DNA of 64,000 nucleotides from Paenibacillus glacialis (GCF_001637205.1 NZ_LVJH01000002.1:1-64000); one strand, 5' to 3'; shown: positions 46,412 through 56,129, counted from the first letter of the stretch. A program made the numbers and translations. The notes: a model not told the origin generated them from the sequence alone.

Positions 46412-47176
46412 TTATATCCATGGTCGAATGGGATCTAGACCTCCCGTAATATCCATGATATTACCCGTAATAAAATCCGAGTCTTCATGACACAAGTATT
46501 GAATGACCCGTGCGATGTCTTCTCCACTTCCTGGTCTTCCATTTGGCGTCTCTGGGTCATCTATCCCTTCGACTTCAGCGATAGACTTCTCCTTGTTCAT
46601 TCCCCTAATATCACCAGGACACACCATATTAACCGTAATTCCATAAGGCGCTTCTTCCACGGCTAACGTCTTCGTGAAAGAGACAAGTCCTGTTTTGGCC
46701 GCTGCATATACTGCGCGATGTGGCCAAGCTCTCGCTTCTCCTGCATGTCCGAATCCGAAATGAATGATTCTTCCCCATTTCTTCTTCCTCATCGAAGGAA
46801 TAACCAAGTGATCAAGTAGTATAGCGCCGATCAAATTCCCTTGCATAAGTGAGATAATCTCCGCGTGTGTATATTCCGTAAATAAACGTCGTTCCCGTAT
46901 AAAAGGCCCCGCATTATTCACGATAATATCTGTACCTCCTAATTGATCATTCACTTGATGTACTAACCCTTCAAGTTGTTGTGGATCAGAGATGTCAGCT
47001 TGAACAGCGATACATTGCACACCCTTACGTTCAATCAAGACCCTTAACTCTTCTGCCTCATTCGAACTATGGACATAATTCAGAGCGATGTTACAACCCT
47101 GATCTGCCAATGTTAGTGCAGTTCTTTTGCCTAACCCCTTCGCACTTCCCGTAATCAGGGCTACTCTCCCATTCAA
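46412..47176 (-). CDS. SDR-family protein lacking the usual catalytic serine
   Basis: About 254 residues. TGSAKGLG and NNAG are present, and the Tyr/Lys pair is in YAAAK. The residue 13 before the Tyr, normally Ser, is His in IHFGFGHAGEARAW, and no Ser lies nearby. The enzyme may use a different mechanism or be a binding protein. The TTG at 47176 has GGAGG 8 nt upstream and gives the standard start NGRVALITG; a TTG at 47194 overlaps the site. Substrate unknown. Confidence 0.82.
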   Translation of the reverse strand: MNGRVALITGSAKGLGKRTALTLADQGCNIALNYVHSSNEAEELRVLIERKGVQCIAVQADISDPQQLEGLVHQVNDQLGGTDIIVNNAGPFIRERRLFTEYTHAEIISLMQGNLIGAILLDHLVIPSMRKKKWGRIIHFGFGHAGEARAWPHRAVYAAAKTGLVSFTKTLAVEEAPYGITVNMVCPGDIRGMNKEKSIAEVEGIDDPETPNGRPGSGEDIARVIQYLCHEDSDFITGNIMDITGGLDPIRPWI

Positions 47177-47313
47177 ATCTTTTTCCTCCTCCAATGAGTG
47201 GTCATACTTAATTATAGAAGATTTAACAGTCCTCTACAAATATAATCCCGCAAAACCATAAAGGCTTTCGCGGGATTATAGAAGAGTTCATTCATGGAAG
47301 TGAATGTTACGAT

Positions 47314-48105
47314 TTAAAATGCTGGGATTATAGCGCCTTTATATTCATCCTCAATAAATTTCTTAACGTCATCCGAAGTCAGTGCCTTCGCCAACTTTTG
47401 GATCGCTTCAGAATCTTTATTGTCTGGACGAGCAACTATAATATTTGCATAAGGGTTATCTTTACCTTCGATTAACAAAGCATCCTTAACCGGATCCAAA
47501 CCAGAATCAAGAACAAAGTTGGTATTAATAATGGCCAAGTCAACCTCATTCAATTGGCGAGGGAGAATCGCCGCATCATGTTCAGTAATCACAAGATTCT
47601 TAGGATTCTCTGTAATGTCGCTCAGTTTAGATTCCACTGCTTTCGGATCTTTAAGCTTGATTAAACCATTATTCGCTAGCAGACTAAGCGCACGTCCGCC
47701 ATTGGTAGCGTCATTTGGAATAGCGATATGAGCACCATCTTGAAGATCATTTATCGATTTCAACTTACTGGAATACGCGCCGAGTGGTTCAATATGAACT
47801 GCTAAGACGGAGACCAGATCCATTTTGCGTTTACTATTTTCACTGTCAAGATACGGCTGATGTTGGAAGAAATTCGCATCCAATTGCTTCTCGAATAACT
47901 GTGTATTAGGTTGTACGTAATCAGTGAACTCAATGATTTGGATCTTGACGCCTTCCTTTTCTAGTGCTGGTTGAATATGTTTCAGAATCTCAGCGTGAGG
48001 GACAGATGTTGCCCCAATTTTCAAGGTGTCTGATGACGATTTACCACATGCGGATAGAACGACTACGAGTGAAAGACTTAGAAATGCGAGTGCCCATTTT
48101 TTCAT
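47314..48105 (-). CDS. metQ: Methionine ABC transporter substrate-binding lipoprotein
   Basis: The 263-residue NlpA/MetQ-family protein has a lipoprotein signal with lipobox LSAC (Cys20) and the family pattern LKIGATSVPHAEIL, then ANFFQHQPYL. It captures methionine outside the membrane for MetNI. It is the third gene of metN-metI-metQ and the operon is under a SAM-I riboswitch, which makes methionine the likely ligand. ATG with AAAGGGG 8 nt upstream. Confidence 0.95.
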   Translation of the reverse strand: MKKWALAFLSLSLVVVLSACGKSSSDTLKIGATSVPHAEILKHIQPALEKEGVKIQIIEFTDYVQPNTQLFEKQLDANFFQHQPYLDSENSKRKMDLVSVLAVHIEPLGAYSSKLKSINDLQDGAHIAIPNDATNGGRALSLLANNGLIKLKDPKAVESKLSDITENPKNLVITEHDAAILPRQLNEVDLAIINTNFVLDSGLDPVKDALLIEGKDNPYANIIVARPDNKDSEAIQKLAKALTSDDVKKFIEDEYKGAIIPAF

Positions 48106-48192
48106 TTTCCATTCCCCTTTTCTTCGATAAGAATAATGTGATATATATGCGACCGAATGTACTATTCGGGTACTACCATAATGGAAACATCT

Positions 48193-48861
48193 TTATTTTC
48201 TTGTAAAATGACGAACCAGTCGATCTCCTGCCATCTGAAGGAATTGTACCAATATAACTATTAACACAACCGCTATGATCATGACTTCCTTTTCATAACG
48301 GAAGTAACCATATCGAATCGCTAAGTCTCCAAGCCCCCCGCCACCTACTTGACCCGACATTGCGGTGTAGGATACGAGCGTAATGATCGTAATCGTCATC
48401 GCTGCAAATAGACCTGGTCTCGCTTCAGGAAGTAGAACGCGTAGAATGATTTGTTGTGTAGATGCGCCCATCCCCTCAGCTGCTTCGATAACACCCCGAT
48501 CCACCTCACTAAGTGATGTCTCTACCAACCTTGCAAAGAAAGGAGCTGCTCCTACAACAAGCGGAGGAATCGTCCCCAGAACTCCAAATGATACGCCTAC
48601 AATCTCTCTTGTTATTGGGATCATCGCCACAATAAGAATAATAAAAGGTACCGATCTTAATATGTTAACCACAAAAGAAAGGACAACGTATACAGAATTT
48701 ACTCTACGAGAAGATGATCGTGATGCAAGATAAAGAATAATACCGAGTGGAAGGCCTAGGATAAAGGTGAATATTGCCGATGCGCCCAACATTTTTAGTG
48801 TATCTAATATAGCAGTCGCTATCTCTTTCCAATCAATTAACGAGAAATCTAATCCACCCAT
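48193..48861 (-). CDS. metI: Methionine ABC transporter permease
   Basis: The 222-residue protein has five hydrophobic segments and the permease coupling motif EAAEGMGASTQQIILRVLLPEARPG near 128-152. It forms the MetNI channel. Its ATG overlaps the final base of the metN stop codon, so translation is probably coupled. Confidence 0.95.
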   Translation of the reverse strand: MGGLDFSLIDWKEIATAILDTLKMLGASAIFTFILGLPLGIILYLASRSSSRRVNSVYVVLSFVVNILRSVPFIILIVAMIPITREIVGVSFGVLGTIPPLVVGAAPFFARLVETSLSEVDRGVIEAAEGMGASTQQIILRVLLPEARPGLFAAMTITIITLVSYTAMSGQVGGGGLGDLAIRYGYFRYEKEVMIIAVVLIVILVQFLQMAGDRLVRHFTRK

Positions 48862-49877
48862 TAGCCCATTACCTCCACTTCAAGTCCTTGTTGTATAAGT
48901 CTATCCTTTGTTATTACGATATCATCTGGATTACCTTCAAAACGGACGATCAGTTGTCCATAAGGCGTATCCTTTATTGTAGAAATCGTCCCTTGTAAGA
49001 TGGCGAAATCAACGCCGGTCTCTCGCACAATCTTTGAAAGAATCGATTCGTAGGTTTTGCTTCCCAAGAAAGTAACCTTCATAACTCGTGAGGATATTGG
49101 AGAGCTTACATTCATAGCCTCCCTAATGATCTCACTATTGTCCAATTCTCCACGAATAAAGTCCCGTGTAACAGGATGCTTCGGTTTGAGAAATACGTCT
49201 GTTACTGCTCCATGCTCAACAATACCACCCGCGTGAATGACTGCAACCCGATCACAAATTCTCTGGATGACATGCATTTCATGTGTAATGAGAACGATGG
49301 TTAACTCGAATCGCTTATTAATGTCCAGCAACAATTTCAAAATAGAGTCCGTTGTTTGTGGATCTAAAGCAGATGTAGCTTCATCGCACAATAATACTTC
49401 TGGTTCACTTGCCAATGCACGGGCAATACCTACACGTTGTTTCTGTCCACCCGATAATTGAGCTGGATACTTATCACTATGTTCCTCTAGTCCCACAAGA
49501 GCCAATAGCTCATTCACCTTTTGCTCAATATCACTCTTAGATGTGTGAATAAGGCGCAATGGGAAAGCAATATTATCATAGACTGTCGCTGAAGAGAGAA
49601 GATTAAAATGTTGAAAAATCATACCAATTTTACGTCGCTCCGCCTGCAATGACTTCGTACTCAACGAAGTTAAATCAACACCACCCACCCACACCTCGCC
49701 TGATGTAGGGCGTTCCAATAAATTAATACATCGTATAAGTGTACTTTTCCCTGCCCCAGAATGACCGATTACTCCGAATATTTCACCCTTCTCAACTGAC
49801 AAATTCAGTCCGGACAATGCTGTGGTCATATGTGTACCCTTACCGTAGTTCTTTGTCAATTGCTTTAATTCAATCAA
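48861..49877 (-). CDS. metN: Methionine ABC transporter ATP-binding protein
   Basis: The 338-residue ATPase has Walker A GHSGAGKST near 38, the signature LSGGQKQRVGIARAL near 140, Walker B VLLCDEATSALDP near 162 and a C-terminal NIL domain (about 265-338) that binds methionine for feedback in MetN. TTG start with GAGGAGG 8 nt upstream. First gene of the operon, directly after the SAM-I riboswitch and terminator. Confidence 0.96.
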   Translation of the reverse strand: MIELKQLTKNYGKGTHMTTALSGLNLSVEKGEIFGVIGHSGAGKSTLIRCINLLERPTSGEVWVGGVDLTSLSTKSLQAERRKIGMIFQHFNLLSSATVYDNIAFPLRLIHTSKSDIEQKVNELLALVGLEEHSDKYPAQLSGGQKQRVGIARALASEPEVLLCDEATSALDPQTTDSILKLLLDINKRFELTIVLITHEMHVIQRICDRVAVIHAGGIVEHGAVTDVFLKPKHPVTRDFIRGELDNSEIIREAMNVSSPISSRVMKVTFLGSKTYESILSKIVRETGVDFAILQGTISTIKDTPYGQLIVRFEGNPDDIVITKDRLIQQGLEVEVMG

Positions 49878-49911
49878 GCCAAGAACCTCCTCTATTAAAA
49901 TTACCCAAACA

Positions 49912-49950
49912 ATATAAAAAGCCCATTTTTCAGAATGAAAAAGGGCTCTC
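49912..49950 (-). terminator. Riboswitch-controlled terminator of metNIQ
   Basis: On the minus strand AGCCC-TTTTTCA pairs with TGAAAAA-GGGCT, followed by TTTTTATA. It lies 19-32 nt after the SAM-I aptamer and before the metN ribosome binding site, the normal layout for attenuation when SAM is bound. Confidence 0.9.
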
Positions 49951-49968
49951 TTTGTGTAAAAGACAATG

Positions 49969-50110
49969 CCTTCTCATCTGCCAGAGTCGCTATTATACGC
50001 ATCTGAAGGATTTAGCACCTTACATTGGAAGAAGAGACTTTAAGTCTCGTTTCTTCAAATATCGGTTGCCGGGCTTCATCGGGCCTATCCCTCCGCCTCT
50101 CTTGATAAGA
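49969..50110 (-). ncRNA. SAM-I (S-box) riboswitch
   Basis: On the minus strand the S-box elements occur in order: CTTATCAAGAGAGGCGGAGG, GATAGGCCC, GATGAAGCCCGGCAACC, a variable stem, GGTGCTAAATCC and the closing GATGAGAAGG. The aptamer binds S-adenosylmethionine and turns off methionine genes. It controls metNIQ. Confidence 0.96.
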
Positions 50111-50138
50111 AAAATACGATATGAAATTAAGTATTGTA

Positions 50139-50167
50139 AGTATAGAATTATTTATTAAATTTGTCAA
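50139..50167 (-). promoter_or_regulatory. Sigma-A promoter of the metNIQ operon
   Basis: On the minus strand TTGACA (50167-50162) and TATACT (50144-50139) are 17 nt apart. The start point would be near 50132, about 20 nt before the riboswitch. It lies between the HEPN gene stop and the aptamer. Confidence 0.85.
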
Positions 50168-50194
50168 AGAGAAATAATACCAGACTTTAAACAA

Positions 50195-50920
50195 TCACGT
50201 TTGGATATCTTTTCGTATCCATCGTTCACTCGTATAACGATACACAGTGGACAGCGTTCTACTCACCATATCGATACCCTGCTTCAGTTCCAGCAAATGC
50301 TTGTCGACATCCTCTAATATTATTTTATCATGTAATCCTTGATGTCGTTGCCAAAGATCATCTTCCATCTCCACGTTCATATAGTGAATTTCTGCATTTC
50401 TACGTTTACGAAGATCATTTATCGGCTGCCGATATTCATCCCTGATGGCTACCAGTAAGTGCCCAAGGGATTCATACGTGTGGTTATATGAGAATTGGCG
50501 TAACACGGTAAAATAGGAATATTGAGATTTAACCTTCGATGTTTGTAAATCATAAACCTCATTCAAGAAAGTTCCTAGTTTGTCTAAAACCGCAAACACA
50601 CGGATAAATCCATTCTTATAAAAGTAAACATATCGAGCGTAATCTAACTGCTCTTTTGCAGACATATCATCCATGAATCCAGCTATAATAATCGACTTTC
50701 TAAAAAATTCTGCCGCAGCATAACTTTCATCCAGCTCAATAAGTGAAGATACGAGACCACGTGTCCAAATCTCCAGTTTACGCAGGTCATGGGTCGGATC
50801 CTCATAACGATCCATTTCCTTTTGAAGTAACTGAATCGCCTGTCCCATCTCTTTAAAAGCATTCTCCACTAAGGGATTATTATTCTTATGTGACAAGTCT
50901 CCAAATAACTCACTTAACAT
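50195..50920 (-). CDS. HEPN-domain protein (Cthe_2314-like)
   Basis: The 241-residue all-helical soluble protein carries RNAEIH (Arg174-His179), the RX4H motif of HEPN domains. Overall it resembles the Cthe_2314-like HEPN family. Many HEPN proteins are RNases in toxin-antitoxin or defence systems, but no partner nucleotidyltransferase or antitoxin gene is adjacent, and the family here may be housekeeping. ATG with GGGAGA upstream. It lies between ctaA and the met operon on the same strand. Confidence 0.72.
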   Translation of the reverse strand: MLSELFGDLSHKNNNPLVENAFKEMGQAIQLLQKEMDRYEDPTHDLRKLEIWTRGLVSSLIELDESYAAAEFFRKSIIIAGFMDDMSAKEQLDYARYVYFYKNGFIRVFAVLDKLGTFLNEVYDLQTSKVKSQYSYFTVLRQFSYNHTYESLGHLLVAIRDEYRQPINDLRKRRNAEIHYMNVEMEDDLWQRHQGLHDKIILEDVDKHLLELKQGIDMVSRTLSTVYRYTSERWIRKDIQT

Positions 50921-51073
50921 GGCGTGGTCTCCCTGATCAATTTTTGAAAAGAAAAACTTGTAGGCAACAGATAAGCAATAATATTCTTAGTGTTCCTAGA
51001 AGTTACTTACTTAGTAATTTAAAACAAAAGCCCACAAATAAGTTCGTAAACTTTTCGAGGACTTTATACAAGT

Positions 51074-51991
51074 TTATTTATTTAACTGCCATACCCTAAC
51101 ACTTAGATAACACAGAACTCCAAACAACGAGGATACGAGTAGGTTATGAAGTAATGCTGCGAATATATATAGTTCTGGATTACCCAAAGTAGCAATGAGT
51201 GCTGCACCACTCAGTACCTGCATCAGACATAAGGTTACAGCGGCAATAGCCAACATTTGCATTTCACGATTCCCACGGTTGCCACGATAAGCAAAATGCG
51301 CTAGCGTTGCAATCATAATAAACAGTAAAAATGCAGCAACTCGATGCATAAAGGCAATTCCGACACCACCAGACAATTCCGGAATCCATTCCCCATTACA
51401 CAGTGGCCATCCTGAACATCCACCCGCAGAATCTGAATGACTGACATAAGCGCCAATATATACAACCACATAACAATAAATGGTTGTTATCCAAGTCAAA
51501 TTTCGAACAGACCGACTTACTCGTGGCAAGTTACCTAGTGTAAAATCACTCTTTGCCTTATCTATCCTACGTATTCCTAACGAGAGCATTAATGCACTTG
51601 CAAATGCGATCAGCGAAAATCCAAAATGTAAGGCTCTCACGTATGAAGACTGATCATAAATGACTGCGAGCGCACCCATCACCGCTTGAACTAAGACAAA
51701 CACTAGTGTCATTGCGGCATACGTTCTTAAATCCCGACGTTTGCTATACATCCAAAAAGCAATAACAACAGCAAGCGCGAGCAATCCAGCTAGTCCACTT
51801 ACTAATCGATGGGAATACTCTATCAAAGATTCCACCGTATGGGCCGGAATAAATTTACCGTTACACAGCGGAAACTCCTGTCCACACCCTAGACCTGAAT
51901 CTGTCTTAGATACAACGGTACCACCGAATGTAGCAAAAAACATGACAAAAAATGTTAAATAACTGAGCCATTTCAATTGCTTGGTATTCAT
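51074..51991 (-). CDS. ctaA: Heme A synthase
   Basis: The 305-residue membrane protein oxidises heme O to heme A for cytochrome aa3 oxidase. It has about eight hydrophobic segments in two similar halves. The family residues are present: Cys36 and Cys43 in GLGCGQEFPLCNG, Glu58 and His61 in EYSHR, and the second pair in GGCSGWPLCNG with FMHR. No ctaB or other cta genes are adjacent. Confidence 0.95.
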   Translation of the reverse strand: MNTKQLKWLSYLTFFVMFFATFGGTVVSKTDSGLGCGQEFPLCNGKFIPAHTVESLIEYSHRLVSGLAGLLALAVVIAFWMYSKRRDLRTYAAMTLVFVLVQAVMGALAVIYDQSSYVRALHFGFSLIAFASALMLSLGIRRIDKAKSDFTLGNLPRVSRSVRNLTWITTIYCYVVVYIGAYVSHSDSAGGCSGWPLCNGEWIPELSGGVGIAFMHRVAAFLLFIMIATLAHFAYRGNRGNREMQMLAIAAVTLCLMQVLSGAALIATLGNPELYIFAALLHNLLVSSLFGVLCYLSVRVWQLNK

Positions 51992-52096
51992 AAATATCTC
52001 ACCTGCTGATCAAATTATATTTCTTCAATGATTACTATTCCAATTATACCTGAAAAGTATAGCTCTTCCATAGTCCGAATGTGACAAAATGCACAG

Positions 52097-52128
52097 AAAA
52101 AAGAACAATCACCCCTTTAGGAGTGATT
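52097..52128 (-). terminator. Terminator of the thioredoxin-like gene
   Basis: On the minus strand AATCACTCC and GGGGTGATT form the stem, followed by GTTCTTTTTT. It begins 7 bp after the stop. Confidence 0.82.
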
Positions 52129-52134
52129 TGACTT

Positions 52135-52479
52135 TTACTTTTGTATCGATTTGTATACATCTAACGCCGTTTTCAAAAAACCTTCAATTTCTTCACGTGA
52201 CTTGCGAAGTTTATTTACAAACCGAACGAGTTCTTTTCCTTCCGTATAAGCAACGAAGCTCGGTATCCCCATAATGTTTTGTTCTTGACTCACGGTTCCA
52301 ACTTGTTCGACATCGACTTCTACAAGTGTTAGTTGTTGCGAGAATTGCTCTTCAACTTCCGGCATAAACGGATCAATATATTTGCAATCAGAACACCAAT
52401 CCGCTTTGAATACAGCTACGGTTAATTGGGATGATTGTATGGTCACATCAAATTGCTCTTTTGAAGTTATCTTTTCCAT
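52135..52479 (-). CDS. Thioredoxin-family protein with CSDC active site
   Basis: The 114-residue protein has a thioredoxin fold with active site ADWCSDCKYIDP near 27-38 and cis-proline MGIPSF near 70. The CSDC dipeptide differs from CGPC of TrxA and resembles YtpP-like proteins, so redox potential and partners will differ. ATG with GAGAGGA upstream. Single-gene unit ended by its own terminator. Confidence 0.87.
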   Translation of the reverse strand: MEKITSKEQFDVTIQSSQLTVAVFKADWCSDCKYIDPFMPEVEEQFSQQLTLVEVDVEQVGTVSQEQNIMGIPSFVAYTEGKELVRFVNKLRKSREEIEGFLKTALDVYKSIQK

Positions 52480-52591
52480 CTAGTTCAGTCCTCTCGGCTA
52501 TTTTTATATAAGTGAACCAAAATAGGGAGTGGAAGTCAAATTTTTGAGACATACTGAGAACAAGAACTTATCGTTAGAAAGGAAGTTATAT

Positions 52592-53917
52592 ATGTCTTAC
52601 AAGCATTCTGATTCCCACTTATTTGGTGATATGTTAAGTCTTGTTAAGACTCTTCCACAGCAAACTACGCAAGCGCTAAAAGGTAAATATGCCTGTTGGA
52701 AATTGTCCCGCCCATTTCATAAACATCGCAGGAACTTGAACTGGAATGAAGCCGCAGCCCAAATCATTAGGGATCAAGTAGAACGGACCGTGGATGAAAT
52801 GAGTCGATCCAGAAACATCAACATCTACAAAGAAGAAGTCAATCAACCTCCCTTCACGGAAGCTGATGATGCCATTCTGAGACAAATACAAATCGATACC
52901 ACAACGGCAAACAAAAGCAATATTACGCGTACCCAAGCCTACCTGCAATGCTATGAATCCAATCCCGAGCTCCACTGGGCGTTGTTAGCCCATATGGTTT
53001 CACGTAACGGAGGATGGAACATGAGTGACTTGAAGGGTGGTTTGGTAGCCGATCTCACGAACACCTCCCTTAGAGATGACATTTATCGAATGTTAGAACG
53101 CTGCAATGCGCTTATTTTCCAAGATGCCTATCCTCAACTTCAACTTTACTTACATAGTAAGAAACAAGGTCGCAGCTACTTTCATCTATTACCTAAGTTT
53201 CACGTATCCTCATTCATGAATTCCTTCTGGAATAACTTTTGGATTGATCGAAACAGTGCCTTATTAACTGTTGGATTGATCATTAATGAGCAGACCTATA
53301 TTGAGGGACGAGTCGTTCAACATAGCTATTTCCAGAAAAATGTCTTTCAAAAACCCGAATATAAGCTCCATCATCTCGCGCATGTGAATCAAATCCTATT
53401 TCCTTTAGATAAAATATGCTCTAACGCTATCGATGACAAAAAAACTACCCCCTCCCCAGGATTAGTAGGCTTAGTATTAGAAAACTTCGGAAATATAGAA
53501 GAAAGAATTAATCTTGGGAAGTCTCTATATGGGCTACTCTTTGGATACAGAGAGGTCCTAGATCATGTGACTTCATATGCAAAGAATACGACGTTCCAAG
53601 GCTCAAGAAGTGAATACTGGCCCCATTTATTCACACCGGACAGAGAAACAGCTCTGAACTCCCCATTAGAGAGTTCAGAGCTGTTAGAACACGAATGGTT
53701 ACCACCCGGACAGAAGATTTATAGTCCTGTTCTTAATCATGTGTGGTTCGATATGCCTTATGACCCTATTCCCCACTACGATTGGCTGAAGAATAAGAAT
53801 GTTACTCAGTATATCTCTAAGCCTTCACGCCCTATTTTAATCGAGATGAGTCATGACCACCGATCTGCTATTCAGAAGACCGCGTTAGCTCATGATATCG
53901 TCCGGGGATTCACATAG
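52592..53917 (+). CDS. DUF2515 family protein (YppC-like)
   Basis: The 441-residue soluble protein contains NKSNITRTQAYLQCY near 107 and LLAHMVSRNGGWNMSDLKG near 131-149, features I associate with DUF2515. Aromatic- and histidine-rich, with no membrane helix or signal. GAAAGGAAG lies 6-8 nt upstream of the ATG at 52592; the frame to 52529 has no site. Its stop is 16 bp from the convergent murJ stop. Function unknown. Confidence 0.78.
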   Translation: MSYKHSDSHLFGDMLSLVKTLPQQTTQALKGKYACWKLSRPFHKHRRNLNWNEAAAQIIRDQVERTVDEMSRSRNINIYKEEVNQPPFTEADDAILRQIQIDTTTANKSNITRTQAYLQCYESNPELHWALLAHMVSRNGGWNMSDLKGGLVADLTNTSLRDDIYRMLERCNALIFQDAYPQLQLYLHSKKQGRSYFHLLPKFHVSSFMNSFWNNFWIDRNSALLTVGLIINEQTYIEGRVVQHSYFQKNVFQKPEYKLHHLAHVNQILFPLDKICSNAIDDKKTTPSPGLVGLVLENFGNIEERINLGKSLYGLLFGYREVLDHVTSYAKNTTFQGSRSEYWPHLFTPDRETALNSPLESSELLEHEWLPPGQKIYSPVLNHVWFDMPYDPIPHYDWLKNKNVTQYISKPSRPILIEMSHDHRSAIQKTALAHDIVRGFT

Positions 53918-53933
53918 CACCTATGATATAAAA

Positions 53934-55565
53934 CTACCCTTTTTCATAGTTACGAATACGCTTTGGTTGCAGTCGCATAAGTGGCTTAAATACTTTTTGT
54001 AGCATTCTTGGATAACTGGCAAGTTCATGTTCCCGCAGAACGCCTAGCACAATTAACATCACCAAGTAAATAATGACGACGACAGCTCCTACGATGAGAC
54101 ACGTGATTAGATAAGCCAATCTTGCTGGCATAACATGTACAAGTTGAATACCTGCTTGGTTCAGACCATATCCCACGCCGCCAGACACGATTACCGTGAT
54201 TAGGAAGCTAACCCAACGCGCTCCAAGTATAGAGAATGGTACGATAACTTTAAGCAATCTGACATTGAGCAGTGTAATGACAAGAAAACAAACGCCCGTA
54301 GCTGCAATAATACCGTATACGCCAAAAAACGGAGCTAAAATGTAACTCGCTGCAAGTTTCACTAGAATACCAGCCATCACATGAACCATTGATACCCTTG
54401 CCTTACTGAGTCCTAACAAAATCGAATTCGATGTCATCATCGTGATTTGAAAGATCGTTCCTAATGTAAGAAGCATGATTATTCCGCTACCATCTAAGCT
54501 GCTGAACAACAAACCATTTACAGAATAAGAAGCCGCACAAAGCGCTACAACCATTGGCATACCTGTTAGAATGGCAATCCTCATGGCCAATGTGATTTGC
54601 TGCTTCAGATATACCTGATCACGTCGTGCAAAAGCTGCAGATATAATGGGAATAAGTGATGTACTGAGAGCGATAGCTAGAATAGGAGGAATACCCGCCA
54701 CAGGCTGTGCTCTGCTTCCCATAATACCTAGAACTTGTGTTGCATAGGCATCCCCCGATTGCCCAATTAACAACCCTTTTATAATGGTAGAATCAATGAA
54801 GTTCACTGCTGGGACAGCTAATGAAGTTAATACAATCGGGATAGACAATGTAAAGATATCTTTATAAATTCGAAGCATAGGAATTGGAGAATCTTGTCCT
54901 TCTTGAAGATGCAGTCCACGATCTTGCTTACGCATTTTAAGCGTGAAATACAACATAACCCCGAAGGCACCAATACTTCCTAGTACTCCGCCGAACGATG
55001 CTCCTGCTGCAACTGTACTATCATCAGAGCCCGTACGGAGCAATACGTAGGCCAGAACGATTGCTGTACCAACTCTCGCAACTTGTTCAACAATTTGCGA
55101 GATGCCACCAGCCATCATATTGTTACGTCCTTGGAAATATCCACGCATCATTGCAATGGTAGGAAACAACAATAGTGCAGGTGCCAAAGTACGGATAGCA
55201 AACGCCGCTTCTGGCGTCTTCGTACTTCTAGCATAATACGGTGCCCACACGTACAGTAACACTGTCATAATGACCCCAATGACTGCTGAGAAAATTAAGG
55301 CAGCATGATAGATTCTCTGCGCCTCATGAGGTTTCTCCAACGCATAACGTTCGGAGACCATCTTGCTCAGTGTACTTGGAATACCCGCGGTTGCTACCGT
55401 TAATAACATCAGATAAATATTATTGGAAATGGTAAACGATGCATTCCCCACATCACCAAGCATATGCTCCAAAGGCACTCGTTGAGCCAAACCCAGCACA
55501 CGTGCCACCAAAGCTGCTGCTGCTAGAATAAGCGTGCCTTTAACAAAAGATTCTTTCTTCACCAA
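53934..55565 (-). CDS. murJ: MurJ-type lipid II flippase (YtgP/SpoVB family)
   Basis: The 543-residue MOP-superfamily membrane protein has 13-14 hydrophobic segments. Length and the N-terminal FVKGTLILAAAALVARVLGL pattern match YtgP (544 residues), the B. subtilis MurJ, rather than the shorter SpoVB. It would flip lipid II outward for cell-wall synthesis. The start may be TTG 55565 or GTG 55562. The basic tail (KPLMRLQPKRIRNYEKG) is cytoplasmic. A PBP gene lies 1.5 kb upstream. Confidence 0.82.
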   Translation of the reverse strand: MVKKESFVKGTLILAAAALVARVLGLAQRVPLEHMLGDVGNASFTISNNIYLMLLTVATAGIPSTLSKMVSERYALEKPHEAQRIYHAALIFSAVIGVIMTVLLYVWAPYYARSTKTPEAAFAIRTLAPALLLFPTIAMMRGYFQGRNNMMAGGISQIVEQVARVGTAIVLAYVLLRTGSDDSTVAAGASFGGVLGSIGAFGVMLYFTLKMRKQDRGLHLQEGQDSPIPMLRIYKDIFTLSIPIVLTSLAVPAVNFIDSTIIKGLLIGQSGDAYATQVLGIMGSRAQPVAGIPPILAIALSTSLIPIISAAFARRDQVYLKQQITLAMRIAILTGMPMVVALCAASYSVNGLLFSSLDGSGIIMLLTLGTIFQITMMTSNSILLGLSKARVSMVHVMAGILVKLAASYILAPFFGVYGIIAATGVCFLVITLLNVRLLKVIVPFSILGARWVSFLITVIVSGGVGYGLNQAGIQLVHVMPARLAYLITCLIVGAVVVIIYLVMLIVLGVLREHELASYPRMLQKVFKPLMRLQPKRIRNYEKG

Positions 55566-55627
55566 AACCTTTTCCCTTCTTTCTCACGAAAAGACAGCTC
55601 TCATTACCACCATTACATAACGTACAT

Positions 55628-56113
55628 TTAATAGATGATGATCCATATAAAGAAGATCACAACCATAGCAATCTGTAGGATGATCTTCATGACCATACTG
55701 CTGAACAAGCCAACTAAAGAGCCCCATCCAACTTTTACTGATTTGTTTACAGATGAACCCGATAACAATTCACCGATGACAGCCCCGAGGAATGGGCCAA
55801 TGATGAGCCCGAAGGCAGGAATGACGAATGGACCAATAATAACACCTATGGTACTAAGTATGACCGACAACCGAGAGCCACCGAACTTCTTAGTCCCCCA
55901 AGCACCTACGACGTAATCTGCTACAATTAGCACGACCACGATTAGCGTCTGAATGATCCAGAACATGACTCCAAAGGAGTCAAAACTAAAGAACCAACCA
56001 TATACAAAGAAGGCCAAATAAATCGCAAGTGCACCTGGAAGTATGGGATATACAGCTCCAGCAAGTCCCACTGCAAATAAAGCGATGATGAGAATCCATC
56101 CAAGTAGGACCAT
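55628..56113 (-). CDS. DUF456 family membrane protein
   Basis: The 161-residue protein has about four hydrophobic segments with glycine-rich motifs PILPGALAIYLAFFVYGW, GAWGTKKFGGSR and GPFVIPAFGLIIGPFLGAVIGEL. This is typical of DUF456 (B. subtilis YqgC). Function unknown. TAAGGAG lies 9 nt upstream of the ATG. Confidence 0.83.
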   Translation of the reverse strand: MVLLGWILIIALFAVGLAGAVYPILPGALAIYLAFFVYGWFFSFDSFGVMFWIIQTLIVVVLIVADYVVGAWGTKKFGGSRLSVILSTIGVIIGPFVIPAFGLIIGPFLGAVIGELLSGSSVNKSVKVGWGSLVGLFSSMVMKIILQIAMVVIFFIWIIIY

Positions 56114-56129
56114 TTAGTCAACTCCTTAA

